This document shows positions 23,734 to 32,005 of a stretch of 37,930 nucleotides of DNA, piece after piece. This DNA comes from Streptomyces sp. SM11 (GTDB lineage Bacteria > Actinomycetota > Actinomycetes > Streptomycetales > Streptomycetaceae). A model generated the notes under the pieces. It made no database searches, was not told where the DNA came from, and saw nothing but the letters and a program-made list of their open reading frames with translations. The stretch lies in assembly GCF_002910905.1 (NCBI RefSeq), contig NZ_NEUE01000303.1:1-37930 (forward strand). Reading direction: 5' to 3'. Each line of letters begins with the position of its first letter. Within the stretch, counting starts at the first letter, position 1. Both the position numbers and the translations under genes were made by a program.

Positions 23734-24561
23734 TCAGGACCGGACGAACTGCGGACCTTGTGGAGGCAGCACGAAATGGGGGTCGGGCGCGTACGCGGCG
23801 GCTGCCGCGGGCTGCGGATAGCCGTACGCGGGCGGCTCGGCGGCCGGCTGCGGATAGCCGTAGGACGGCTGCTGGTGCTGGACCGTGGCCTGGGAGTCGG
23901 GCCCGGGCCCCGGCGGAACGGCCGGAAGCGGGGGCACGGCGGACGGGAGGGCCCCCGGGCCCGCCGGAGCGGCCGGCTCCTGTGCCTCGTTCACCGCCGG
24001 CGCCCCGTGTACCGCCTCCGACTCGTCCACCGAGATGCCGAAGGCGGTGGCCAGGCCGATCAGGCCGGTGGGATAGCCCTGGCCGACGGCGCGGAACTTC
24101 CATCCTTCGCCGCGGCGGTAGAGCTCGCCGCAGATGATCGCCGTCTCTTCCCCGGTCTCCGGCCGGACATCGAACACCGCCAGCGGCTCGCCCTCGGCGA
24201 ACGCGGCGTCGTACAGGAGTATCCGCAGGTCCGGGACCTGTTCGAAGGCGGCCCCGTCGGAGGAGGCCGCGATGACCACCTGGTCCACCGAGGCGTCGAG
24301 CGCCCCGAGATCCGCCTCGACCGTGTCCGTCAGCCCTTCCGGGACACTGCGCTTCGGCAGCCGCCGGACCAGGCCGGAGGGGTGCCGGGGCTGGTTGTAG
24401 AAGACGAAGTCCTCGTCGGACCGCACCCGCCCGGACGCACCGAGGAGCAGGGCGGAGGCGTCCACGTCGGGGACCTCAGTGCCCGGGGTCCAGCGCAGCA
24501 CGGCCCGGACGGCCGCGGCATCAACGGGGACGTTCGAGCCCTTCAGCATCGTGTGCGTCAT
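23734..24561 (-). CDS. Divergent TerD-domain protein with Pro-rich YGYPQPA tail
   Basis: About 275 residues. A TerD-like domain fills about 1-185: VPDVDASALLLGASGRV, DFVFYNQPRHPSG, LRILLYDAAFAEGEP, TAIICGELYRRGEGWKFRAVGQGYPTGLIGLATAFG. The loop that in normal TerD reads HTGDN...GEGDGDDE is replaced by a basic stretch (VRRLPKRSVPEGLTD), so the Ca ligands look lost. The C-terminal 90 residues are Pro/Ala-rich with two YGYPQPA repeats (also SYGYPQP) and probably disordered. Start ATG 24561 is one of three close in-frame ATGs (24570, 24561, 24549). It is transcribed away from the CitE-like operon and may be its regulator or scaffold; this is inference. Confidence 0.85.
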   Translation of the reverse strand: MTHTMLKGSNVPVDAAAVRAVLRWTPGTEVPDVDASALLLGASGRVRSDEDFVFYNQPRHPSGLVRRLPKRSVPEGLTDTVEADLGALDASVDQVVIAASSDGAAFEQVPDLRILLYDAAFAEGEPLAVFDVRPETGEETAIICGELYRRGEGWKFRAVGQGYPTGLIGLATAFGISVDESEAVHGAPAVNEAQEPAAPAGPGALPSAVPPLPAVPPGPGPDSQATVQHQQPSYGYPQPAAEPPAYGYPQPAAAAAYAPDPHFVLPPQGPQFVRS

Positions 24562-24781
24562 GACCGTCATCCTGCCTGCTGGGGGCCCGTGCGGACAACG
24601 CGGGGGGCGGCACGACCGTGCCCGGCGGCGGCGCGGGCAGGGCGTGACGATACCGCGGGAGGGGGTCGGGCAAGGGGCGGGTAACCGGAAATTCATGTAC
24701 ATGGGGAACTGTTGACACCCGTCCGTACGTACTATTACCGGCCATGCGTTGTTCGGCCGGTCAGGCAGTTCGGGGGAGAAA
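24562..24781. promoter_or_regulatory. Divergent control region of TerD variant and CitE-like operon
   Basis: This gap is GC-rich near the TerD variant and AT-rich near the CitE-like gene. It contains GGAAA (24687-24691), a perfect palindrome CATGTACATG (24694-24703), and TTGACA (24712-24717) with TATTAC (24733-24738) 15 bp further. GGAAA-N19-GTT (24711-24713) matches the arrangement upstream of the first terD. The palindrome would suit a repressor or activator controlling the biosynthetic operon. Which element is the true promoter is unclear. Confidence 0.45.
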
Positions 24782-25999
24782 ATGCGTCACTTCGGGCATA
24801 TATCGCCCACTGTCCGCGAGGGCCTGTTCTTCAGGGAGCCCTGCACGTTCACCGCGGACTCCCCGGCACGGATGCTCTCCGCCGCCCTGGGGGCCACGCT
24901 CTACTCCCCGGCCACCCGCCCGTCGCTCGCCGACGATGTGCTCAAGCAGGCCGGGCGCGGCGTCGTCTCCATGGTGCTGTGCCTGGAGGACTCGATCGAC
25001 GACGCCGAGGTGACCGACGCCGAAGCCAACCTGATCAGGCAGTTCGCCGCGCTGGCCGCCCGGGAAGCGGACCCGGGGCCTGCTCTCCCGGGACCGGGCG
25101 ACGCCGGGAGCGCGCCGGGCGCCGACATCCCTCTGCTCTTCATCCGCGTACGGGAACCGGCCCAGATCACCGACCTGGTCCGGCGCCTCGGCGCCTCGGT
25201 CCGGATGTTGTCCGGTTTCGTACTTCCCAAATTCACCGAAGAACGGGGGCGGCAGTTCCTGGAGGCGCTCACCGAGGCCGAGACGGCGTGCGGCCGCCGG
25301 CTCTTCGCCATGCCGGTCCTCGAATCCCCCGAGCTGCTCCATCTGGAGACGCGCGGCGAAATTCTCCAGGGAATCGCCCGCAGCGTCGACAAGTACCGGG
25401 ACCGGGTGCTCGCCCTGCGGCTCGGCGTCACCGATTTCTGCTCGGCCTACGGACTGCGCCGCACACCCGACATGACGGCGTACGACGTCCATATCATCGG
25501 CTCCGTGATCGCCGACGTGGTCAACGTGCTCGGCCGCGCCGACGGCACCGGCTTCACGATCACCGGCCCGGTCTGGGAGTACTTCCGCCGCCAGGAGCGC
25601 ATGTTCAAGCCCCAGCTGCGCCGCAGCCCCTTCCTGGAGGGCCGGGCCGAGGAACTGCGTACGGCCCTCATCGAGCACGACCTCGACGGACTGCTCCGGG
25701 AGATCGAGCTCGACCGCGCCAACGGACTGCTCGGCAAGACCTGCATCCACCCGTCGCACGTGGCGCCCGTCCACGCCCTGTCCGTGGTCAGCCACGAGGA
25801 GTTCACCGACGCCCAGGACATCCTGAGCCCCGAGCGCGGGGGCGGCGGGGTGCTGCGCTCGGCGTACACGAACAAGATGAACGAAGTGAAGCCCCACCGG
25901 GCCTGGGCCGAGCGCACGCTCCAGCGGGCCGAGGTCTTCGGGGTGGCGAAGGAAGACGTCGGCTTCGTGGACCTGCTGGCCGCCGGCCTGACGAACTGA
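24782..25999 (+). CDS. CitE-like HpcH/HpaI aldolase-citrate lyase family protein
   Basis: 405 residues, a TIM-barrel lyase of the CitE/HpcH type. Metal/acid residues are recognisable: CLEDSIDDAEV (about 79-89), MPVLESPELL (about 178-187), and LRLGVTDFCSAYGLRR (about 214-229), with KTCIHPSHVAPVHAL near 322-336. These enzymes make or break C-C bonds via enolate intermediates or act on CoA thioesters. In Ter-associated clusters this is the aldolase predicted to supply a carbon unit to a nucleoside-like compound. Start ATG 24782 follows GGGGGAGAA. It is first in a tight operon with the phosphoribosyltransferase fusion 10 bp downstream. Confidence 0.88.
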   Translation: MRHFGHISPTVREGLFFREPCTFTADSPARMLSAALGATLYSPATRPSLADDVLKQAGRGVVSMVLCLEDSIDDAEVTDAEANLIRQFAALAAREADPGPALPGPGDAGSAPGADIPLLFIRVREPAQITDLVRRLGASVRMLSGFVLPKFTEERGRQFLEALTEAETACGRRLFAMPVLESPELLHLETRGEILQGIARSVDKYRDRVLALRLGVTDFCSAYGLRRTPDMTAYDVHIIGSVIADVVNVLGRADGTGFTITGPVWEYFRRQERMFKPQLRRSPFLEGRAEELRTALIEHDLDGLLREIELDRANGLLGKTCIHPSHVAPVHALSVVSHEEFTDAQDILSPERGGGGVLRSAYTNKMNEVKPHRAWAERTLQRAEVFGVAKEDVGFVDLLAAGLTN

Positions 26000-26009
26000 G
26001 CGCGCGTCG

Positions 26010-28520
26010 ATGAGCGAGCGCGCGACGAGAGAAGAGACCGTGGACGTGGTGTGGTCGGGCAACTGGGTGGCGGAGCGACTGGGAGTCGCCCTCGAAGGCG
26101 ACGGAGATCTCCGGGAACTGCTGGGCCTGGCCCTGCGCCGCAACCCCAAGCGGGCGCATCTGCTGGTCTCCAACGTGCTGGGCAAGCACGTGCCCCAGCG
26201 GCCGTCCGTCGTCCACGGGGCCGGGTTCGAGCTGGGTGAACGGGTCCGGGCGCTGCTCGGCGCGGCGGAGGCCCGCAGCGCGGTGGTCCTCGGGTACGCG
26301 GAGACGGCCACCGGCCTCGGCCACGCCGTCGCGGACGGCCTGCGGGACGCCCCGTACCTGCACTCCACCCGGCGTCCGGTGGCGGGCGTCGAGCAGGCGG
26401 GCGGCTTCGAGGAGTCCCACTCGCACGCCACCTCGCACCTGCTGCTGCCGGAGGACGGTGAGCTGCTGGCGGGCGGCGCGGAGGCATCCACTCTGGTGCT
26501 GGTCGACGACGAGTTCTCCACCGGCAACACGGTCCTGAACACCATCCGCGCGCTGCACGCCCTGCACCCGCGCGAGCGGTACGTCATCGTCGCCCTGGTC
26601 GACATGCGCTCGGCCGACGACCGCGACCGGCTGACCGCCTTCGCCGCCGAGATCGGTGCCCGCGTCGACCTCGTGACGCGCAGCACCGGGACGGTCGCCC
26701 TGCCGGACGGCGTACTGGAGCGCGGCCAGGCCCTGGTCGCGGCCCAGGAGGCGGAGCAGCCCGACGCGGACCTCCGGTCCCCCGCCCCCGCCCCCGCCCC
26801 CGTCACCCGGGTCGACCTCGACTGGCCCGCAGGCGTCCCCGACGGCGGCCGGCACGGCTTCACCCCCGTCCACCGGGCAGCCCTCGAAGCGGCGCTCCCG
26901 GCCATGGCGGACCGGATCGCGGCCGCGCTGGGCGCCGACGAGCACCGCCGCCCCCGCCGGATCCTCGTCCTCGGCTTCGAGGAGCTGATGTACGCCCCGC
27001 TGCGCCTCGGCACCGCCCTCGAAGCCGCACTGGGGCCCGACGCCGAGGTCCGCTGCTCCACCACCACCCGCTCGCCCGTCCTGGCCGTCGACGACCCCGG
27101 CTACGCGATACGCACCCGCCTCGTCTTCCCGGCCCACGACGACCCGGCGGACGGCCCCGGCGACCGGTACGCGTACAACGTGGCGGGCGCCGGCTTCGAC
27201 GCGGTGGTCGCCGTCGTCGACTCCACCGCCGACACCCCCGAACTGCACGCCCCCGAGGGACTGCTGGCCCGGCTCGCCGAGCACACCGGCCACGTCCTCC
27301 TCGCGGTCGTCCCTTCCTACGTCCCGGCCACATCCGCATCCGAACGGCAGGAGCCCGCCGTGCTGCCCGAGCCTCTCCGAGGCCCCGACTTCTCCAGTTA
27401 CGCACCACAGGACGTCGGCTGGCTGCTCCAGGACCTCTCGGACACCGAGCTGGAAGCGCCCACCGAGGAGCGCGAGGAGGCCATCCAGAGCGGCGGCGCG
27501 CACTACGCGGAGTCGCTGCCCGTCGAGTACCAGCCGAGCGCCGCGTACCAGGCCCTGTTCACCGCCGCCCTGGAGACCTCCGCCGCGCGCATCGCCCGCG
27601 CGGTCGGCACCGTCACCGAGACGGTCCTCGCCGAACGCGGCCCGCGCCCCGTGCTCGTCTCGCTCGCCCGCGCCGGAACCCCGGTCGGGGTGCTGATGCG
27701 CCGCTGGGCCCAGCACCGGCACGGCCTGGACCTGCCGCACTACGCCATCTCCATCGTCCGGGGCCGGGGCATCGACGCCACCGCCCTGCGCTGGCTGGCC
27801 GCCCATCACGACCCGGCCGACGTCGTGTTCGTCGACGGCTGGACCGGGAAGGGCGCGATCACCCGCGAACTGGCGGCGGCGACAGCCGAGTTCGAGGCGT
27901 CGGGCGGTCCCGCCGGCTTCGACCCGGAGATCGCGGTGCTCGCCGACCCGGGCGGCTGCGTACGGACGTACGGCACCCGCGAGGACTTCCTCATTCCCTC
28001 GGCCTGCCTCAACTCCACGGTCTCCGGTCTCATCTCCCGTACGGTGCTCCGTGCCGACCTGGTCGGCCCCGACGACTTCCACGGCGGGAAGTTCTACCGG
28101 GAGCTGGCCGGATCCGACGCCTCCGGCGACTTTCTGGCCGCGGTGACCGCGCGCTTCGACGAGGTGGCGGGCCAGGTCGAGGCCGAGGCCAAGGAGCTGC
28201 TCGCCGCCGACCGCGCCCCGACCTGGGAGGGCTGGGCGGCCGTCGAGCGGATCAGCGAGGAGTACGGCATCCACGACGTCAACCTGGTCAAACCGGGCGT
28301 CGGCGAGACCACCCGGGTCCTGCTCCGCCGGGTCCCCTGGAAGATCCTCGCGAAGCGCGGCGCGGGCACGGACCTGGAGCACATCCGGCTGCTGGCCGAA
28401 CAGCGCGGCGTCCCGGTGGAGGAGGTCGACGACCTCCCGTACAGCTGTGTCGGTCTGATCCACCCCCGGTTCACCCGTGGCGCGACGGGCGCGGACGGCA
28501 AGGCGGTGCAGGGCGCATGA
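26010..28520 (+). CDS. Four-domain phosphoribosyltransferase/TRSP/phosphoribosyltransferase/PELOTA protein
   Basis: 836 residues. In order: a PRTase_2 domain (about 15-240) with PRPP-binding TLVLVDDEFSTGNT (161-174); a TRSP domain (about 270-445) with VDLDWPAG and RILVLGFEELMYAPL; a second phosphoribosyltransferase (PRTase_1, about 455-740) with VVFVDGWTGKGAI (604-616) and ISIVRGRGID; and a C-terminal PELOTA-like RNA-binding region (about 750-825). In many bacteria these are separate genes of the Ter-linked biosynthetic set; here they are one chain. Both PRTase loops keep the acidic and Thr/Gly residues needed for PRPP. The linker near 255-270 is an Ala-Pro run. Start ATG 26010; a GTG at 26040 is an alternative. 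Overlaps the HAD gene by 4 bp. Confidence 0.88.
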   Translation: MSERATREETVDVVWSGNWVAERLGVALEGDGDLRELLGLALRRNPKRAHLLVSNVLGKHVPQRPSVVHGAGFELGERVRALLGAAEARSAVVLGYAETATGLGHAVADGLRDAPYLHSTRRPVAGVEQAGGFEESHSHATSHLLLPEDGELLAGGAEASTLVLVDDEFSTGNTVLNTIRALHALHPRERYVIVALVDMRSADDRDRLTAFAAEIGARVDLVTRSTGTVALPDGVLERGQALVAAQEAEQPDADLRSPAPAPAPVTRVDLDWPAGVPDGGRHGFTPVHRAALEAALPAMADRIAAALGADEHRRPRRILVLGFEELMYAPLRLGTALEAALGPDAEVRCSTTTRSPVLAVDDPGYAIRTRLVFPAHDDPADGPGDRYAYNVAGAGFDAVVAVVDSTADTPELHAPEGLLARLAEHTGHVLLAVVPSYVPATSASERQEPAVLPEPLRGPDFSSYAPQDVGWLLQDLSDTELEAPTEEREEAIQSGGAHYAESLPVEYQPSAAYQALFTAALETSAARIARAVGTVTETVLAERGPRPVLVSLARAGTPVGVLMRRWAQHRHGLDLPHYAISIVRGRGIDATALRWLAAHHDPADVVFVDGWTGKGAITRELAAATAEFEASGGPAGFDPEIAVLADPGGCVRTYGTREDFLIPSACLNSTVSGLISRTVLRADLVGPDDFHGGKFYRELAGSDASGDFLAAVTARFDEVAGQVEAEAKELLAADRAPTWEGWAAVERISEEYGIHDVNLVKPGVGETTRVLLRRVPWKILAKRGAGTDLEHIRLLAEQRGVPVEEVDDLPYSCVGLIHPRFTRGATGADGKAVQGA

Positions 28521-29344
28521 GCGTGACTTCGCCTACCCCGGCCACGCTGGTGGCGAGCGACCTCGACCGTACGCTCATCTACTCGGCGGCCTCGCTGGAC
28601 CTGTCGATGCCGGACGCGGAAGCCCCCCGGCTCCTGTGCGTGGAGGTGTACGGCCACCAGCCCCTCTCGTACCTGACGGAGACGGCCGCCGCGCTCCTCA
28701 CCGAGGTGGCGACTTCCACGGTCTTCGTCCCGACCACCACCCGCACCCGCGAGCAGTACCGGCGCATCCACCTCCCCGGCCCCGCCCCCCGGTACGCGAT
28801 CTGTTCCAACGGCGGGCACATCCTGGTCGACGGCGTCTCCGACCGTGACTGGCAGACGCGGGTGGAAGCCCGGATCGCCGCCGAGTGCGCCCCGCTCACC
28901 GAGATCCGCGCCCATCTCGCCACCACCGCCGACCCGGCCTGGCTCCTCAAGGAACGGGTCGCCGAGGACCTCTTCGCCTACCTCGTCGTCGAACGTTCCC
29001 TGCTGCCCGAGGAGTGGGTGAAGGAACTGGCCACCTGGGCCCGGCCGCGCGGCTGGACGGTCTCGCTGCAGGGCCGCAAGGTCTACGTGGTCCCGGCGCC
29101 GCTCACCAAGAGCGCCGCGATGCACGAGGTCGCCCGCCGCACCGGTGCCACCCGCACGCTCGCCGCCGGGGACTCCCTCCTCGACGCCGATCTGCTGCTG
29201 GCCGCCGACCTCGGCTGGCGCCCCGGCCACGGCGAACTGGCCGACGAGGGCTGGCGGGCTCCGCACGTGACGGCGCTGGAGGAGCGCGGCGGAGCGGCGG
29301 GGGAGGAGATCCTGCGGCGTTTCCTGGCGGCTTCCGCTGCGTGA
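28517..29344 (+). CDS. HAD-superfamily hydrolase of the Ter-linked operon
   Basis: 275 residues. HAD motif I is ASDLDRTL (Asp15 nucleophile, Asp17); motif II the threonine in FVPTTTRT (about 70-77); motif III the Lys in APLTKSAAM (about 195-203); and motif IV GDSLLDADLL (about 215-224). A C2-type cap lies between motifs II and III, as in Cof or sucrose-phosphate phosphatases. In Ter-associated operons a HAD phosphatase is the predicted dephosphorylating step after the phosphoribosyltransferase. ATGA overlap with the upstream fusion gives strict coupling. Substrate unknown. Confidence 0.9.
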   Translation: MSVTSPTPATLVASDLDRTLIYSAASLDLSMPDAEAPRLLCVEVYGHQPLSYLTETAAALLTEVATSTVFVPTTTRTREQYRRIHLPGPAPRYAICSNGGHILVDGVSDRDWQTRVEARIAAECAPLTEIRAHLATTADPAWLLKERVAEDLFAYLVVERSLLPEEWVKELATWARPRGWTVSLQGRKVYVVPAPLTKSAAMHEVARRTGATRTLAAGDSLLDADLLLAADLGWRPGHGELADEGWRAPHVTALEERGGAAGEEILRRFLAASAA

Positions 29345-29442
29345 GGGCGCGGGTTGCACGAGGGTGGGGTTGACGGAGGGAGCGGCGGACGGACGCCGGT
29401 CCCCCTCACTCCACACCACTCCACCGAGAGAAGCGCAGCCGG

Positions 29443-30102
29443 ATGACCAAGGGCAACGACACCACGATCACGGACGAGCTGTACGCCTACATGCTGGCCC
29501 ACAACCCGCCGCTGGACCCGGTCCAGCGGGAGCTGGTGGACACCACGTACGCACGGTTCCCCGATCACGCGGGCATGCAGTCGGCCGAGGAGCAGGCCCC
29601 GCTGCTCGCCTTCCTCGTCCGGCTGGTCGGCGCCCGGCACGTGGTGGAGGTCGGCACGTTCACCGGGTTCAGCGCCCTGGCGATGGCCCGGGCGCTGCCC
29701 GCCGGCGGCACGCTGATCACCTGCGACATCTCGGAGGAGTGGACGGCGTACGGCCGTGCGGCCTGGGAGAAGGCGGGCGTCGCCGACCGCGTCGACCTGC
29801 GCATCGCCCCGGCCCTGGACACCCTGAGCACGATGCCCGCCGAGCCGCACATCGACTTCGCCTACCTGGACGCGGACAAGGGCGGCTACATCGGGTACTG
29901 GGAGGAACTGGTGCCCCGGATGCGGCAGGGCGGGGTCATCGCCACGGACAACGTGCTCTTCCACGGCGGGGTCACGGACCCGGCGGCGACCGGTCCGACG
30001 GTGGCGATCAAGGAGTTCAACGACCACGTGAGCGCCGACGCCCGGATGGACAGCGTCCTGCTGACGGTCTCGGACGGTCTGACGCTGTCCCGCAAGAAGT
30101 AG
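29443..30102 (+). CDS. Class I SAM O-methyltransferase (CCoAOMT-like)
   Basis: 219 residues of the O-methyltransferase 3 family (PF01596). SAM-binding motif I is VEVGTFTGFSALAMA (68-82), the acidic ribose-binding residue is in LITCDISEEW (about 91-100), and the divalent-metal and catalytic motif is FAYLDADKGGY (about 138-148) with the later VIATDNVLFHG. Members methylate catechol-type hydroxyls and various small metabolites. It lies 98 bp after the HAD gene on the same strand with its own RBS (GAGAGAAG), so it may be either a separate gene or a tailoring enzyme of the Ter metabolite; only position supports the second. Confidence 0.92.
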   Translation: MTKGNDTTITDELYAYMLAHNPPLDPVQRELVDTTYARFPDHAGMQSAEEQAPLLAFLVRLVGARHVVEVGTFTGFSALAMARALPAGGTLITCDISEEWTAYGRAAWEKAGVADRVDLRIAPALDTLSTMPAEPHIDFAYLDADKGGYIGYWEELVPRMRQGGVIATDNVLFHGGVTDPAATGPTVAIKEFNDHVSADARMDSVLLTVSDGLTLSRKK

Positions 30103-30133
30103 CGCACCTCTCGCGGTGGTACTGCCGCCCGGC

Positions 30134-30352
30134 TCAGCCGCAGCACCCGCCTCCGCAGCAGCCCCCGCCCCCACCGCCGCCGGACGGCGCGGGAGCGGAC
30201 CCGGCGGCGCCGCCCACGGCCACGGCGGACAGCAGCTTGACGGTGTCGTCGTGGTCGGCGGGGCAGGAGGCGGGGTCCGAGGACTGGGCCATGGGACGGC
30301 TGAGTTCGAACGTGTCTCCGCAGGTGCGGCAGCGGAATTCGTAACGAGGCAT
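30134..30352 (-). CDS. FmdB-family zinc ribbon with Gly/Cys tail
   Basis: 72 residues. The N-terminal FmdB zinc ribbon (PF09723) is seen in MPRYEFRCRTCGDTFEL, with Cys8/Cys11 as the first knuckle and CPADH (Cys30/His34) as a possible second, non-canonical one. The tail (about 55-72) is a run of seven glycines followed by two CC pairs separated by glycines. Four cysteines in such a flexible tail could bind metal or metalloid, or form disulfides. FmdB proteins are small putative regulators without clear function. It is convergent with the O-methyltransferase 31 bp away and probably monocistronic. Confidence 0.85.
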   Translation of the reverse strand: MPRYEFRCRTCGDTFELSRPMAQSSDPASCPADHDDTVKLLSAVAVGGAAGSAPAPSGGGGGGGCCGGGCCG

Positions 30353-30443
30353 GGGCTCAGGCTAGAGCCATCGCGGCCCGGGGGCTACGCCCCCTGACAG
30401 CGGGAGGCCGCAGGCGCCGGCGGCCACCGCCCACCGCCCGGGC

Positions 30444-31934
30444 TCAGGCGCCGGCGCCGCGCTCCTCGCGGATGTCGGAGACGACCCGGGCGGCGGTCTG
30501 CCGCACGGCCTCGGTCTCGGTCAGGAAGTGCCAGTAGTCGGGGTGGCGCCCCTCCAGACCGGCGATGGCGCGTTCCAGCCGGGCCACGGAGTCGTCCAGG
30601 GGCCGGGCGTGCCGGGGATCGGGTGTGTGCCGGCCGGACATGGCGAGACGCTGGGCGTCCCGCACCGCGAACCGGGTCCGCTCGATCTCCTGCTGCGGGT
30701 CCTTCGCCACGGCGTTCAACTGCCGCAACCGGTCCCCGGCGGCGGAGACCGCCTCGTCCGTCGCGTTGAGCAGGGCGCGGACCGTGCTCAGCCGGGACGT
30801 GGCGTCCGCCCAGCGCTGCTCGTCGCGCGCCTTCGCCGCCTCGGCGAGCTTGTCCTCGGCCTGCCGTACGTTCACGGCGGCCTGCTCCGGGACGGGCTGG
30901 AGGTCCTGCCAGCAGGCGGCCGAGAAACGCCGCCGCAACTCGCTGAGCACCGGCTCCACCGAGCCCGCCCGGGTGGTCAGGGCCTGAGCACGGGTCCGCA
31001 GCGATACGAGCCTGCGGTCGATCTCGGCGGCCCGCCCGGGCAGCCGCTCCGCCTCGGTGCGCAGGGCCTCCGCGTCGCGCAGCACCACATCGGCCCGCTG
31101 GAGGGTCTCCGCGACGCCGTGCTTCCCCGCGCCCTGGTTCAGCTTGGTCAGCTCCGGGGCGAGCGCGGCGAGCCGGGCGGCGAGCTCATCGGCCCGCAGC
31201 CCCGCGGCCCGTACGGAGTCGAGGGCGTTGCTCGCCCCCAGGAGCGCCTGCCGGGCCCGCTCGACGGCGGGGGCGAGCCGGGCCAGCTGCGTCTCCGCGC
31301 TGCCCAGCAGGGACCCGAGCCCCTGGGCGAAACGGTCCAGCTCGCCCTTGACCCGTACGAGGTCGTCCTTGGCCCGGGTCAGCTCGGTGCGGGCCCGGGA
31401 GGCTGCGGCGGGCTCCAGATCGTCCCGGTCCAGGTCATGGCTGTCGACAGCGGTGATGTAGGCGTGACTGACCTCGTCGATGCGCCGGCCGAGCGCGGCG
31501 AAGTCCTCGGAGGCCTTGCGGCCGCGCGAGGAGCTGTCCACGGCGCTGATGGTCTCGATGGAGATCCTGAGATCACGCTGGGCGCTGTCCAGGTCGTAGA
31601 AGGCCTCGGCGGCGGCGTCCTTCGCGGCCTGCGCCTCGGCCCGCTGGTTCTCCCCACGCCCGCCGAACCACCGTCGCGTACCACCACCGGCGAAGGCGGC
31701 GGGCAGCGCGGCGAGCACGAGGGGCACGGGCAGCAGCATCAGCGCCAGGAGATCCCGGCCACCGGAACCGCCCCGGCCACCGGCCACACCCCCACCACCG
31801 GAGTCACCCCGACCACCCGGGGCCCGCGACCTCCCGGAGGCGTGCCGCCCCGGCAGAACCTGACCACCCTGACCACTCTGGACGGCGGAACTTCCACCCG
31901 CTCCTGCCTCCGGCCGCGCGTGTGTCGCCGTCAC
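30444..31934 (-). CDS. Coiled-coil membrane protein of unknown function
   Basis: About 496 residues. The first 75 residues are Gly/Arg/Ser-rich and probably disordered, followed by one hydrophobic segment (LLALMLLPVPLVLAALPAAFA, about 77-98). The remaining 390 residues are Ala/Arg/Glu/Leu-rich and predicted long helices with heptad-like spacing (for example AAKDAAAEAFYDLDSAQRDL, and ADELAARLAALAPELTKLN). No enzymatic motif is seen and I do not recognise a named family. Start is GTG 31934, chosen because GAGAGGGA lies just upstream; longer frames upstream overlap the neighbouring lipoprotein. It is 71 bp downstream of the DUF4097 lipoprotein on the same strand, so probably co-transcribed; an envelope role is likely. 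Confidence 0.75.
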   Translation of the reverse strand: MTATHARPEAGAGGSSAVQSGQGGQVLPGRHASGRSRAPGGRGDSGGGGVAGGRGGSGGRDLLALMLLPVPLVLAALPAAFAGGGTRRWFGGRGENQRAEAQAAKDAAAEAFYDLDSAQRDLRISIETISAVDSSSRGRKASEDFAALGRRIDEVSHAYITAVDSHDLDRDDLEPAAASRARTELTRAKDDLVRVKGELDRFAQGLGSLLGSAETQLARLAPAVERARQALLGASNALDSVRAAGLRADELAARLAALAPELTKLNQGAGKHGVAETLQRADVVLRDAEALRTEAERLPGRAAEIDRRLVSLRTRAQALTTRAGSVEPVLSELRRRFSAACWQDLQPVPEQAAVNVRQAEDKLAEAAKARDEQRWADATSRLSTVRALLNATDEAVSAAGDRLRQLNAVAKDPQQEIERTRFAVRDAQRLAMSGRHTPDPRHARPLDDSVARLERAIAGLEGRHPDYWHFLTETEAVRQTAARVVSDIREERGAGA

Positions 31935-32005
31935 ATCCCTCTCCCGTGCCGATTCGCCCTGCCCGGTACATTCTCCCACCAGGTAAGGACGAACACACGG
32001 GTCGG

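Noticed and set aside
25803..28463. 886-residue minus-strand frame opposite the phosphoribosyltransferase fusion
   Set aside because: Gly/Arg/Val-rich shadow of a well-supported gene on the other strand.
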